The position numbers and the translations under genes were made by a program. This document shows, one piece after another, positions 1-10,470 of a DNA stretch of 64,000 nucleotides (positions within the stretch are counted from its first letter, which is position 1; each line of letters starts with the position of its first letter). The notes under the pieces were generated by a model. That model had not been told where the DNA came from. It made no database searches and saw only the letters and a list, made by a program, of their open reading frames with translations. The stretch lies in assembly GCA_002256245.1 (NCBI GenBank), contig NKIU01000001.1, forward strand, positions 734,232 to 798,231, in the 5' to 3' direction. This stretch comes from Pseudorhodobacter sp. PARRP1 (GTDB lineage: Bacteria; Pseudomonadota; Alphaproteobacteria; Rhodobacterales; Rhodobacteraceae).

Positions 1-48
1 CTGGTCTGATTGACCGTCCTGCTCCGGCCTCGAACCATGATTGCGCAT
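1..48 (-). CDS. partial N-terminus of possible NepR anti-sigma factor
   Basis: An ATG at 48-46 opens 16 codons that run off the left edge with no stop. The peptide is hydrophilic (begins MRNHGSRPEQDG). It is the only gene that the leftward half of the symmetric promoter at 72-105 could serve. In alphaproteobacteria nepR-ecfG normally stands divergent from phyR, so context suggests NepR, the protein that holds the sigma factor EcfG until phosphorylated PhyR binds it. Sixteen residues are too few to show the NepR helices, so this is inference from position. Another ATG at 38-36, in a different frame, is an alternative start. Confidence 0.4.
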   Translation of the reverse strand, partial: MRNHGSRPEQDGQSDQ

Positions 49-71
49 TTTACAAAATCCCGTTCTACTCA

Positions 72-105
72 GGGAACCAAACGCAGACCCGTGCGTTTGG
101 TTCCC
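72..105. promoter_or_regulatory. symmetric bidirectional EcfG-type promoter
   Basis: A perfect inverted repeat has 14-bp arms (GGGAACCAAACGCA at 72-85 and its complement at 92-105) and a 6-bp centre. Read rightward it holds GGAAC at 73-77, then 16 nt, then CGTT at 94-97, which is the consensus of EcfG general-stress promoters. Because the block is palindromic, the same GGAAC-16-CGTT appears leftward. It lies about 35 bp before phyR and about 25 bp before the leftward ORF, so one block could drive both. Confidence 0.75.
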
Positions 106-131
106 AAGAAAATCGAAGTGGGAGTAAAATA

Positions 132-953
132 ATGAGCAACGAAGCAAAGGCAAACCTTTCCGATCTGGTTGCCATGCATTTGCCCAGTCTGCGCCGCTAC
201 GCGCGCGCGTTGACGGGCAATCAGACCAGCGGCGACCAATATGCTGTCGCTGCCTTGGAAACCGTGTTGGCCGAACCTGCGCTTGTTGGGGAAGCAGATG
301 ATGCAAAAGTTGCGCTTTTCAATGTCTTCCATATGGTGTGGGCAAGTTCTGGCGCACCGTTGGGCCAAGCGGACAACCGTCTTTCCGCAGCCGCCCAAGC
401 CCATATGGCCGATCTGACGCCCAACAGCCGCGAAGCGTTGCTTTTGCACTTCATCGAAGGCTTCACGCTTGAACAGATCGCGGCGATCATGCAGATCGAC
501 ACTGAAGAATCCCAAGGCCTGATCACGCTCGCGCTGCGCGAGATGACAGACACCGTCAGTGGCCGCGTGATGATCATCGAGGATGAGGCGATCATCGCCA
601 TGGACATCATCGGCATCGTCGAAGGCATGGGCCACCAGATCACCGGCGTTGCGCGCACCCGCAAAGAAGCCGTGGCGTTGGCCAAGGCGGAAATGCCCGA
701 TCTGATTCTTGCCGACATCCACCTTGCGGACAGCTCGTCAGGCATTGATGCGGTGAACGATATTCTGGGTGGCTTCGATCAGATCCCGGTGATTTTCATC
801 ACCGCCTTCCCCGAACGTCTGTTGACCGGCAAACGCCCTGAACCGGCCTTCCTGATCAACAAACCCTACACCGAAGAACAAGTCCGCTCTGCGGTCAGTC
901 AGGCGATGTTCTTCGCCTCGACCGAGACGCTGATGGCGCAGGAAAACGCCTGA
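132..953 (+). CDS. phyR: PhyR general stress response regulator
   Basis: This 273-residue protein has the reversed architecture of PhyR: a sigma-factor-like N-terminal half (about residues 10-140) followed by a receiver domain (about 145-265). In the receiver I see the acidic pair E150-D151, the phosphoacceptor D195 in LILADIH, T224 and K244. When phosphorylated, PhyR binds NepR through its sigma-like part and so frees EcfG, which switches on stress genes. The ATG at 132 follows GGAG at 121-124. An EcfG-type promoter lies directly upstream, which predicts positive autoregulation. A strong hairpin follows the stop codon. The partner histidine kinase is not in the window. Confidence 0.92.
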   Translation: MSNEAKANLSDLVAMHLPSLRRYARALTGNQTSGDQYAVAALETVLAEPALVGEADDAKVALFNVFHMVWASSGAPLGQADNRLSAAAQAHMADLTPNSREALLLHFIEGFTLEQIAAIMQIDTEESQGLITLALREMTDTVSGRVMIIEDEAIIAMDIIGIVEGMGHQITGVARTRKEAVALAKAEMPDLILADIHLADSSSGIDAVNDILGGFDQIPVIFITAFPERLLTGKRPEPAFLINKPYTEEQVRSAVSQAMFFASTETLMAQENA

Positions 954-967
954 TCCTTGCGATCAAC

Positions 968-1005
968 AAACATGGCCGCCGCGCAGACGCGCAGCGGCCA
1001 TGTTT
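968..1005. terminator. bidirectional hairpin between convergent genes
   Basis: The 12-bp arms AAACATGGCCGC (968-979) and GCGGCCATGTTT (994-1005) are perfectly complementary. The hairpin sits between the convergent ends of phyR (953) and the FkbM-type gene (1014). The A and T runs at its two feet suit termination in both directions. Confidence 0.7.
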
Positions 1006-1013
1006 GCTTCGCG

Positions 1014-1781
1014 CTATCTCACCGGCCCCAGAAGCACATTGCGGTTCATCTTGAACGACCGCCCCTCCACCAGCACGCCATAATCCCGCGCGCGCGCCCA
1101 TGCCAAAAGGGCGTCACTGTTCTTGTGATCAACCTCGAGAAAAATCGGCGGACGCGAGGCGGCGATGGTTTGCTCAAAGCCGCGCAGCACTTCCAGTTCC
1201 ATCCCCTCGACATCCACCTTCAGAAAATCCACCCGCGCGCCGTTCAACAGCGCATCGCCCGAGGCCATGGTGATCTGCCCGTCCTCGGCGGCCACCAATC
1301 GCGTGGCGCCCAGATTTTTCTCGCGGGCCTCAAGGTTCATCGAGGGCGCATCGCTGCTGTCTGACAACCCATAGCCCAGCGTCGCAAGGTTTACCCGATC
1401 AAGGCAGCCGTTCAGGATCATGTTCGACAAGAACAACTCATAAGCCGCCGGATTGGGCTCGAACGGAATACTGGCCGAAGCGCCAAGCAGCTTCAGCGCA
1501 TAGATCGAATGGTTGCCTATATTCGCGCCAGCATCGCAAAACACACCCCCGCGCGGAAAATGCTGTGCGATCAGCTTCAACTCCTCGGGTTCGTAAAACC
1601 TTCCCTTGGCATGACGGGCCTGTATGCGGTCTTTGCGGTCGGCCACGGTGAAGAAAATCGGCGTGCCCTCATAGACGGCGCGGGTGATCCGCGTGCGGCG
1701 CAGATTGCTGAACAGGTCCGGGCTTGCAATCATTGCCAGCGCCGTTTCAGACAGATGGGCAGGCGGGCGAGACATATCCAT
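1014..1781 (-). CDS. FkbM-family SAM-dependent methyltransferase
   Basis: The 255-residue translation has the SAM-binding motif FCDAGANIGNHS (about 81-92), an acidic FEPNP loop (about 107-111) and FLKVDVEGMELEVLRGFE (about 186-203), which is the signature of the FkbM methyltransferase family. Members methylate sugars or polyketides, often in surface polysaccharide or secondary metabolite pathways; the substrate here cannot be told. The gene is alone, convergent with phyR and divergent from rpsT. The ATG at 1781 is the longest start; the ATG at 1775 (MSRPP) is an alternative. It appears complete. Confidence 0.85.
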   Translation of the reverse strand: MDMSRPPAHLSETALAMIASPDLFSNLRRTRITRAVYEGTPIFFTVADRKDRIQARHAKGRFYEPEELKLIAQHFPRGGVFCDAGANIGNHSIYALKLLGASASIPFEPNPAAYELFLSNMILNGCLDRVNLATLGYGLSDSSDAPSMNLEAREKNLGATRLVAAEDGQITMASGDALLNGARVDFLKVDVEGMELEVLRGFEQTIAASRPPIFLEVDHKNSDALLAWARARDYGVLVEGRSFKMNRNVLLGPVR

Positions 1782-1959
1782 TGCAATGGTCCATAGTTTC
1801 CGGTTGATACCATCATCACGCGCGCCACAGGCAGGGTCAACGTCTCACGGCACTGCGGCAGATTTACTGTTCCCTTTCGGCTCCAGTTACCCTATAGGCC
1901 TGCGTTACATGCGTGTGAGCCCGCTTCTAGGCAGAATCATCCCCTTATATTTGAGGGGG

Positions 1960-2000
1960 CCTTGGGGTTTTTGCGCGACAAAATTTAGTTGACCCCAAGG
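1960..2000 (+). promoter_or_regulatory. rpsT leader hairpin that includes the ribosome-binding site
   Basis: The arms CCTTGGGGT (1960-1968) and ACCCCAAGG (1992-2000) are a perfect 9-bp inverted repeat. The right arm carries the AAGG Shine-Dalgarno element 11 nt before the rpsT ATG, so folding would hide the ribosome-binding site. A smaller CCCCT/AGGGG stem (1941-1945/1954-1958) precedes it. Since S20 synthesis is translationally controlled in E. coli, autoregulation is a reasonable idea but unproven here. Confidence 0.5.
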
Positions 2001-2011
2001 ATACCACACCG

Positions 2012-2287
2012 ATGGCAAACACTGCCCAGTCCAAAAAACGCGCTCGCCAAGCCGAAGCCCGTCAAGACATCAACAAAGCCCGCCGCTCGCGCATCCGCAC
2101 CTTCCTGCGCAAGGTGGAAGAGGCTTTGGCTTCCGGCAACCAAGAAGCCGCTGCACTGGCTTTGAAGAACGCGCAGCCGGAACTGGCACGCGGCGTTTCC
2201 AAAGGCGTCATGCACAAGAACACCGTGTCGCGCAAAATCTCGCGTCTGGCATCGCGTGTGAACGCGTTGGCAACCCCGGCTGCTTAA
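2012..2287 (+). CDS. rpsT: 30S ribosomal protein S20
   Basis: The 91-residue product begins [15 protein letters not shown] and is rich in Lys, Arg and Ala, as S20 is. S20 binds the 5' domain of 16S rRNA early in small-subunit assembly. The length matches the family. The ATG at 2012 is preceded by AAGG at 1997-2000, which is part of a leader hairpin. In many Rhodobacterales rpsT stands immediately before dnaA, as it does here. A GC-rich hairpin follows 40 nt after the stop, so it is probably transcribed alone. Confidence 0.97.
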   Translation: MANTAQSKKRARQAEARQDINKARRSRIRTFLRKVEEALASGNQEAAALALKNAQPELARGVSKGVMHKNTVSRKISRLASRVNALATPAA

Positions 2288-2890
2288 GCGGATCGGGCGC
2301 AGGCCTTACGGATTTGACGACATGACAGGGCGCGCGCCGAAAGGCCGCGCCCTATCGCATTTCCGCACAGAAGTGCGGTCACGAACGCGCTGTAGAATCG
2401 GTCAGGCCCACTCTTGTGACTTCCGAAAACGCAAGCATTTGCCCACTTCCGCACCGCGATTTTTACAGCGTTCCGCTTGCAGCGTTGCCGAATTGCACGG
2501 TCCGGGGGATTCGCTAATGCAAACTCCTGTCAAGCAACAAGATCGGTTGCAGCGCCCCGTGACGGCTTGCTAACTTGGCCATGCGATTCACTTCGACTGG
2601 GGGACATGACGCCGACAAAGCAGAAAATTCAGGGGCGCAGCTGCCAAGCCAAGCGTAAAACAACCTGAAATTATCCTTTGCCGACAGAATGTTAGACTGC
2701 TTGCGCCGGAAGTTCGGCCAATAGCATCAAAGGCCACCGAAACCGGAGAATCCGGCGTCGGATGATCTTGTTTGTCCCGGCCACTGGCTTGGGACACTCG
2801 TGCCTGTGTGGGTAAATTCCCCGCAGGCTCTGAGTGTTCACGCCATGGAAACAGTCGTGCTGAACCGCGTGGGAACGTGGGACAAATAGA
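2288..2890. other. rpsT-dnaA intergenic region, possible origin-proximal DNA
   Basis: About 600 bp without a credible gene. One DnaA-box-like site, TGTGGGTAA at 2807-2815, differs from the complement of TTATCCACA by one base; no cluster of boxes and no obvious AT-rich unwinding element were seen. A tight hairpin (CCGCAC/GTGCGG with an AGAA loop, 2363-2378) follows the rpsT terminator. TGTCCC at 2774-2779 is inverted relative to GGGACA at 2791-2796. The evidence for oriC is weak; the neighbouring gene order is the main reason to consider it. Confidence 0.3.
2327..2353 (+). terminator. hairpin after rpsT
   Basis: The arms AGGGCGCG (2327-2334) and CGCGCCCT (2346-2353) are perfectly complementary across an 11-nt loop, 40 nt downstream of the rpsT stop. 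There is no U-run, so it may stabilise the 3' end rather than terminate on its own. Confidence 0.5.
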
Positions 2891-2919
2891 AAGCGCCATC
2901 GCATGTGCGAAAGGCGCTT
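2891..2919 (+). promoter_or_regulatory. nested hairpin in the dnaA leader
   Basis: The outer arms AAGCGCC (2891-2897) and GGCGCTT (2913-2919) enclose the inner arms TCGCA (2899-2903) and TGCGA (2906-2910) with a 2-nt loop. The hairpin ends exactly where the GGGGAAG ribosome-binding site begins, 16 nt before the dnaA ATG. It could affect dnaA translation or mRNA stability. Its presence argues against the alternative upstream start at 2905, which lies in its loop. Confidence 0.55.
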
Positions 2920-2934
2920 GGGGAAGACAAGAGA

Positions 2935-4299
2935 ATGACGCACGAGGCCTGGGGCAAGGTATGCGAGACGCTGGCGAAGCGGATCGGCAAGAACAATTTT
3001 ACCAGCTGGATTGAACCCCTGCGTTGGGCTGGTCTGCGCGATGGTGTCGCGCGTTTCGAAGTGCCGACCACGTTTTTTGGCGATTGGGTGTCGCGCAACT
3101 ATTCCGACCATATCCTTGGTCTCTTGAACGCCGAGGGCCACGCCGCTGGCCGCGCCGAGTTCTTCGTGCCGCTGAACGCGCCTGCCGCTGCTCCCGCGTC
3201 AGAAAAACCCAGCCGCCCCACCGCCGCCAAACCGGCCCGCGCCCGCAACGATGAAGAATTGCCGGGGGCGACCCTGGACGCCCGCTTTACCTTCGACAGC
3301 TTTGTCGTCGGCAAGCCCAACGAATTGGCCCATGCTGCCGCACGTCGTGTCGCCGAAGGTGGCCCAGTCACCTTCAACCCGCTGTTCCTTTACGGCGGCG
3401 TCGGTTTGGGCAAAACCCACCTGATGCACGCGATTGCCCATGAACTTCAGTCGCGCCAGCCGCATCTGCGCGTGCTGTATCTGTCCGCCGAGCAATTCAT
3501 GTATCGTTTCGTGCAAGCCCTGCGCGACAAGCAGATCATGGATTTCAAGGAACTGTTCCGCTCGGTTGACGTGCTGATGGTGGATGATGTGCAATTCATC
3601 GCTGGCAAGGATTCCACGCAGGAAGAATTCTTCCACACCTTCAACGCCTTGATTGATCAGAACAAACAGATCGTGATTTCCGCCGACCGCGCGCCGGGCG
3701 AGATCAAGGATCTGGAAGACCGCATCAAATCCCGCCTGCAATCGGGCCTTGTCGTCGATCTGCACCCGACCGACTACGAACTCCGCTTGGGCATCCTGCA
3801 ACAAAAGGCCGAATTCTACCGCCAGCAATACAAGGGCCTTGCGATTTCCACCGGCGTTCTGGAATTCCTTGCCCACCGCATCACCACCAATGTCCGCGTG
3901 CTGGAAGGCGCTTTGACCCGCCTGTTCGCTTTCGCCAGCCTCGTGGGCCGCGAAATCACACTGGAACTGGCGCAAGATTGCCTTGCCGACATCCTGCGCG
4001 CGTCGGATCGCAAGCTGACCATCGAAGAAATCCAGCGCAAGGTGGCGGAGCATTACAACATCCGCCTGTCCGATATGATCGGCCCGAAACGCCTGCGCAA
4101 CATCGCGCGTCCGCGTCAGGTGGCGATGTATTTCGCCAAGCAACTGACCTCGCGCAGCCTGCCGGAAATCGGCCGCCGCTTTGGCGGGCGCGATCACACA
4201 ACGATCATGCATGGCGTGCGCAAGATCGAGGAACTGATGACCACCGATTCGCAGCTTTCCGACGATCTGCAACTGTTGCGGCGTCAGTTGCAGGCTTAA
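2935..4299 (+). CDS. dnaA: chromosomal replication initiator DnaA
   Basis: The 454-residue protein shows all DnaA domains. An N-terminal helical region begins MTHEAWGKV, followed by a variable linker (about 85-110). The AAA+ ATPase has Walker A GGVGLGKT (154-161, K160) and Walker B with D217-D218. The DNA-binding domain carries the signature GGRDHTT (417-423). DnaA-ATP opens the origin and also acts as a transcription factor. I chose the ATG at 2935 because GGGGAAG lies about 10 nt before it and the N-terminus then matches relatives; an ATG at 2905 would add ten residues. dnaN follows after 122 bp. Confidence 0.97.
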   Translation: MTHEAWGKVCETLAKRIGKNNFTSWIEPLRWAGLRDGVARFEVPTTFFGDWVSRNYSDHILGLLNAEGHAAGRAEFFVPLNAPAAAPASEKPSRPTAAKPARARNDEELPGATLDARFTFDSFVVGKPNELAHAAARRVAEGGPVTFNPLFLYGGVGLGKTHLMHAIAHELQSRQPHLRVLYLSAEQFMYRFVQALRDKQIMDFKELFRSVDVLMVDDVQFIAGKDSTQEEFFHTFNALIDQNKQIVISADRAPGEIKDLEDRIKSRLQSGLVVDLHPTDYELRLGILQQKAEFYRQQYKGLAISTGVLEFLAHRITTNVRVLEGALTRLFAFASLVGREITLELAQDCLADILRASDRKLTIEEIQRKVAEHYNIRLSDMIGPKRLRNIARPRQVAMYFAKQLTSRSLPEIGRRFGGRDHTTIMHGVRKIEELMTTDSQLSDDLQLLRRQLQA

Positions 4300-4421
4300 G
4301 GCGCGCCGGGCGGGCTTGACCTGCCCCGGAATCGTCCTCAAAGTCCCGAAAATGCTTGTGAACCGGCCAAAACCGGATAGTTTCGACGTCCCCGACCGGG
4401 GGTGCCGCCAAGGGGAACGAC

Positions 4422-5540
4422 ATGAAGATCAGCATCGAACGCGCAACTCTGCTTAAGGCGCTGGCACAGGCGCAATCGGTGGTGGAACGCCGCAACACCA
4501 TTCCGATCCTGGCCAACGTGCTGATCGAGGCCGAAGGCAACACCGTGTCCTTCCGCGCCACCGATCTGGATATCGAAGTGGTCGATCGCGCGCCTGCCAT
4601 GGTGGAACGCGCAGGCGCGACCACGGTTTCCGCCGTGATGCTGCATGAAATCATCCGCAAGTTGCCCGATGGCGCGCTGGTCGCCCTGACCGAAGACGCC
4701 GCTTCGGGTCGTCTGACCATCGCCGCAGGCAAATCGACCTTCAGCCTTGCCACCCTGCCGCGCGAAGATTTCCCGGTGATGGCAACCTCCGAGTATTCGT
4801 CAAACTTCGCAGCCCCCGCCCCGGTGCTGCGCCGCCTGTTTGACAAAGCGAAGTTTGCGATTTCGACCGAGGAAACCCGCTATTACCTGAACGGCGTCTA
4901 TATGCACGTCTCGACCGGGGACGTGGGCGCGGTGCTGCGCTGTGTGGCGACCGACGGCCACCGCCTTGCCCGCATCGACGCGCCACTGCCGGAAGGCGCG
5001 CAGGGCATGCCCGGCGTGATCGTGCCGCGCAAGACCGTGAATGAATTGAAGAAACTGCTCGATGACGATTCCGCGATCATTGCGGTGTCGGTGTCAGAAA
5101 CCAAAGTGCGCTTTGCCACGCCGCTGATCACCCTGACCTCAAAGGTTATCGACGGCACCTTCCCCGACTACACCCGCGTCATCCCGACCGGCAACACCCG
5201 CCGTCTGGAAGTCGATGCCACCGAATTTGCCAAAGCGGTGGACCGCGTGGCGACCGTGTCGTCGGAACGCTCGCGCGCGGTGAAGCTGTCGTTGGATGAA
5301 GACCGCCTGATCCTGTCGGTCAACGCCCCCGATTCCGGTGCCGCCGAGGAAGAACTCGCCGTGGCTTATGGCGATGAACGGCTCGAGATTGGCTTTAACG
5401 CCAAATACCTGCTGGAAATCGCCAGCCAGGTGGACCGCGAAAACGCCGTGTTCCTGTTCAACTCCTCGGGTGATCCGACCCTGATGCGCGAAGGCAATGA
5501 CATGTCGGCGGTTTACGTCGTCATGCCGATGCGGGTTTAG
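4422..5540 (+). CDS. dnaN: DNA polymerase III sliding clamp (beta)
   Basis: The 372-residue protein begins MKISIERATLLKALAQ and has the three repeated clamp folds expected from its length. It contains the conserved SVVERRNTIPILANVL segment and ends in YVVMPMRV, close to the family C-terminus. As a ring dimer it tethers polymerase III to DNA and serves as a docking site for repair and initiator-inactivation proteins. The ATG at 4422 follows AAGGGGAACG. It lies downstream of dnaA in the same direction, as in most bacteria; hairpins separate it from recF. Confidence 0.97.
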   Translation: MKISIERATLLKALAQAQSVVERRNTIPILANVLIEAEGNTVSFRATDLDIEVVDRAPAMVERAGATTVSAVMLHEIIRKLPDGALVALTEDAASGRLTIAAGKSTFSLATLPREDFPVMATSEYSSNFAAPAPVLRRLFDKAKFAISTEETRYYLNGVYMHVSTGDVGAVLRCVATDGHRLARIDAPLPEGAQGMPGVIVPRKTVNELKKLLDDDSAIIAVSVSETKVRFATPLITLTSKVIDGTFPDYTRVIPTGNTRRLEVDATEFAKAVDRVATVSSERSRAVKLSLDEDRLILSVNAPDSGAAEEELAVAYGDERLEIGFNAKYLLEIASQVDRENAVFLFNSSGDPTLMREGNDMSAVYVVMPMRV

Positions 5541-5554
5541 GGACGGGTTAAACT

Positions 5555-5592
5555 GGGGGCTAGCCCCCCTAACGGATTTGTTTCAAATCCGT
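5555..5592. terminator. two hairpins between dnaN and recF
   Basis: A perfect 14-bp palindrome GGGGGCTAGCCCCC (5555-5568) is followed by the arms ACGGATTTG (5572-5580) and CAAATCCGT (5584-5592) with a TTT loop. They lie just after the dnaN stop and may end or process the dnaA-dnaN transcript. The CTAG-centred palindrome recurs at 58189-58206. Confidence 0.5.
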
Positions 5593-5601
5593 ATGCCCCC
5601 A

Positions 5602-5622
5602 GAGTATTTTTGCCAAGATGAA
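5602..5622 (+). repeat. dispersed GAGTATTT-type repeat, copy 1
   Basis: This copy begins GAGTATTTTTGCCAAGATG. Related copies occur at 28803-28874 (inverted pair), 44836-44856, 53576-53597 and 62389-62446 (inverted pair). All are intergenic. This one ends 11 nt before the recF start codon. Confidence 0.7.
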
Positions 5623-5632
5623 GGGTTAGAGC

Positions 5633-6715
5633 GTGAGTGGTCTGGCTATTACCGCGCTGACGCTTTCGCATTTCCGCAGCCACAAGGCGGCGCGACTGGT
5701 GTTTGATGGTCGTCCGGTGGCGATTGTTGGGCCGAATGGTGCGGGCAAGACCAACATCCTGGAAGCCGTATCGCTGCTGTCGCCCGGTCGGGGGCTGCGG
5801 CGTGCGGCAGCCGATGAGATTGCGCGCAAGCCCGAAAGCCTCGGCTGGAAGATCACCGCCGATCTGCGTGGTTTTGGGGCTGCGCATCAGGTTGAAACCT
5901 GGGCCGAGGGTGGCGATACCCGCTCTGTCCGCATCGACGACAAGGCCGCGACGCAGTCCGCCTTGGGCCGCATCGCCCGCGTTTTGTGGCTGGTGCCTGC
6001 GATGGACCGTTTGTGGATCGAGGCCGCCGAGGGCCGCCGCCGCTTTCTTGACCGTATGACTTTGTCTTTCGCCCCCGACCATGCCGAGGCCGTTCTGGCC
6101 TATGAAAAAGCCATGCGCGACCGCAATCGCCTGCTGAAAGACCAGATCAGCGACACGCATTGGTATGGCGCTTTGGAAAGCCAGATGGCCGTCGCTGGCG
6201 CGCAGATCACCGCCAACCGTCAAGCCGCCCTGACCCGCCTGCGGGCCGCCCAAGCGGGTGCCGAAACCGCTTTCCCCCGCGCTGATCTGACCTTGATCGG
6301 CGAGGATGCCGCTGACCTTTCCGCAGCGCTGTCCGACAACCGCCGCCGCGATATGGCCGCTGGCCGCACGCTGATCGGCCCGCACCGCGCCGATATGTCT
6401 GCGATCTACGCCGCCAAAGCCGCCCCCGCCGAGCAATGCTCGACCGGAGAGCAAAAGGCGCTGCTGATCAGCCTGATCCTTGCCAACGCCCGCGCGCTGG
6501 CGGCCGATCTGGGGGCCGCGCCGATCCTGCTGCTGGATGAGGTGGCCGCCCATCTGGATACCACCCGCCGCGCCGCCCTGTATGACGAACTTTGCGCATT
6601 GGGCGCGCAAGCCTTGATGACCGGCACCGAAGCCGCCTTGTTCGACAGCCTTGGGTCGCGGGCGCAAAGCTTCACAATCACCGAAACCGATGGCATCTCA
6701 CAGGTCAGCCCATGA
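5633..6715 (+). CDS. recF: DNA replication/repair protein RecF
   Basis: The 360-residue SMC-like ATPase has Walker A GPNGAGKTN (about 34-42), the ABC-type signature STGEQKALL (about 264-272) and Walker B ILLLDEVAAHLD (about 296-307). RecF helps load RecA at gaps through RecFOR. The start is GTG at 5633, in the context GAGCGTGAGTGG; no other start keeps the typical LxxFRS N-terminus. It overlaps the next gene by 4 nt (ATGA), implying translational coupling. Confidence 0.95.
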   Translation: MSGLAITALTLSHFRSHKAARLVFDGRPVAIVGPNGAGKTNILEAVSLLSPGRGLRRAAADEIARKPESLGWKITADLRGFGAAHQVETWAEGGDTRSVRIDDKAATQSALGRIARVLWLVPAMDRLWIEAAEGRRRFLDRMTLSFAPDHAEAVLAYEKAMRDRNRLLKDQISDTHWYGALESQMAVAGAQITANRQAALTRLRAAQAGAETAFPRADLTLIGEDAADLSAALSDNRRRDMAAGRTLIGPHRADMSAIYAAKAAPAEQCSTGEQKALLISLILANARALAADLGAAPILLLDEVAAHLDTTRRAALYDELCALGAQALMTGTEAALFDSLGSRAQSFTITETDGISQVSP

Positions 6716-7236
6716 TCGAAATCATCCCCGAATGGGCGCTGACACAGCAGGACGAAGCGCAGATCAACACCCTGATCACCCGCTGTTTTGGCGATGATTT
6801 CGACACCCGCAGCTATCATTTGCAACGCCCGCACCTGCGGGTGATCCACCGCGACGACGGCCAGATCACCGCCCATATCGCCATCCTGCTGCGCGCCGTC
6901 CGCCTTGGCCCCGACATGGTTGACACCGCCGGTCTGGCCGAGGTCTGCACCCACCCCGACCATCGCGGCCAAGGCATCGCCAGTCGCCTGCTGCAAACCG
7001 CGATCCGGCATTGTCGCACCAGCCCGGCCCGGTTCCTGACCCTGTTCGGCACCGCGCCGCTTTATGCAGGCCACGGCTTTGCGCCGCACAGCAACATCCT
7101 GACCTTTGTTGCGATGACCAACACCCACACCACCGCCATCGTCACCGAACCGGCGCAAACCCTGATGGTGCTGCCGCTGGGCGATCAGATCTGGCCCGCC
7201 AGTGCCCCGCTGGACATGCTCGGCCCGCTCTTTTAA
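6712..7236 (+). CDS. GNAT-family N-acetyltransferase
   Basis: The 174-residue protein carries the acetyl-CoA pyrophosphate loop HPDHRGQGIASRLL (about 83-96) after the beta-strand VDTAGLAEVC, the core of the GNAT fold. It should transfer an acetyl or acyl group from CoA to an unknown amine. The ATG at 6712 overlaps the recF stop; a longer in-frame start inside recF (6592) is unlikely because it would extend into the RecF ATPase-coding region. It stands between recF and gyrB with a LysE-type exporter, so it is likely co-transcribed with recF. Confidence 0.85.
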   Translation: MIEIIPEWALTQQDEAQINTLITRCFGDDFDTRSYHLQRPHLRVIHRDDGQITAHIAILLRAVRLGPDMVDTAGLAEVCTHPDHRGQGIASRLLQTAIRHCRTSPARFLTLFGTAPLYAGHGFAPHSNILTFVAMTNTHTTAIVTEPAQTLMVLPLGDQIWPASAPLDMLGPLF

Positions 7237-7258
7237 GCACGGGCGCGGGGGGACAAGC

Positions 7259-7885
7259 ATGACCGTGACATTTTACGAATTGATGCTTTACGCGGGCGGC
7301 ATGGCCTTGCTTTGGGTGATCCCCGGCCCGGTCTGGGTGGCGCTGACGGCGCGGGCTTTGTCGGGCGGGTTTGCAAGCGCCTGGCCGCTGGCGATTGGCG
7401 TGGCGTTGGGCGATCTGATCTGGCCGATGGCCGCGATTTTCGGGCTGACGTGGATCGTCTCGGTCTATGCCGATTTCCTGCACGCGCTGCGCTGGGTGGC
7501 GGCTGTGGTGTTCGTGGTCATGGGTATCCTGCTGATCCGCAAGCCCGCCGTGGCCCCCACCACCGATGGCCGCATGACCAAACCGGGCATGTGGGCGGGC
7601 TTTGCGGTGGGTGTGGCGGCGGTGATCGGCAACCCCAAAGCCATCCTGTTCTACATGGGCGTGCTGCCGGGGTTCTTTGATCTGTCGCGCGTCAAGGCCC
7701 CCGACATCGCGGCGATCCTGCTGGTTTCGGCCACCGTCCCGATGCTGGGCAACATCGGCCTTGCGCTGTTTCTGGACCGGGCGCGCAAGCTGCTCTCCAG
7801 CCCCGAAAGCATCCGCAAACTGAACCTGATCTCGGGGATTTTGCTGATCGGCGTGGGCATCGTGATTGCGGCGTCAAACCGCTAA
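7259..7885 (+). CDS. LysE/RhtB-family amino acid exporter
   Basis: The 208-residue protein has about six hydrophobic segments. The LysE-family hallmark IPGPVWVALTARALSGG lies near the N-terminus, and GNPKAILFYMGVLPGFFD near residues 121-138. Such inner-membrane carriers export amino acids or related metabolites. The ATG at 7259 follows GGGGGGACA, whereas the longer ORF from 7202 has no ribosome-binding site and adds a charged, non-membrane extension. The gene follows the acetyltransferase by 22 nt and is probably in the same operon. The substrate is unknown. Confidence 0.87.
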   Translation: MTVTFYELMLYAGGMALLWVIPGPVWVALTARALSGGFASAWPLAIGVALGDLIWPMAAIFGLTWIVSVYADFLHALRWVAAVVFVVMGILLIRKPAVAPTTDGRMTKPGMWAGFAVGVAAVIGNPKAILFYMGVLPGFFDLSRVKAPDIAAILLVSATVPMLGNIGLALFLDRARKLLSSPESIRKLNLISGILLIGVGIVIAASNR

Positions 7886-7901
7886 ATCTTGGGCCCAAGG
7901 C

Positions 7902-10410
<2,509 letters not shown>

Positions 10411-10416
10411 TACTTC

Positions 10417-10449
10417 AAGGCTGCCGTGTCGCGCTTGCGTGGCAGCCTT
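10417..10449. terminator. hairpin between gyrB and the K+ channel gene
   Basis: The arms AAGGCTGCC (10417-10425) and GGCAGCCTT (10441-10449) are perfectly complementary. The hairpin lies between two convergent genes and could act on both. Confidence 0.6.
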
Positions 10450-10470
10450 CGCGTGACGCAAACGCCGCAG

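Noticed and set aside
2288-2890. Chromosomal origin oriC upstream of dnaA
   Set aside because: Only one DnaA-box-like site and no AT-rich unwinding stretch were found; the gene order alone is not enough to call an origin.
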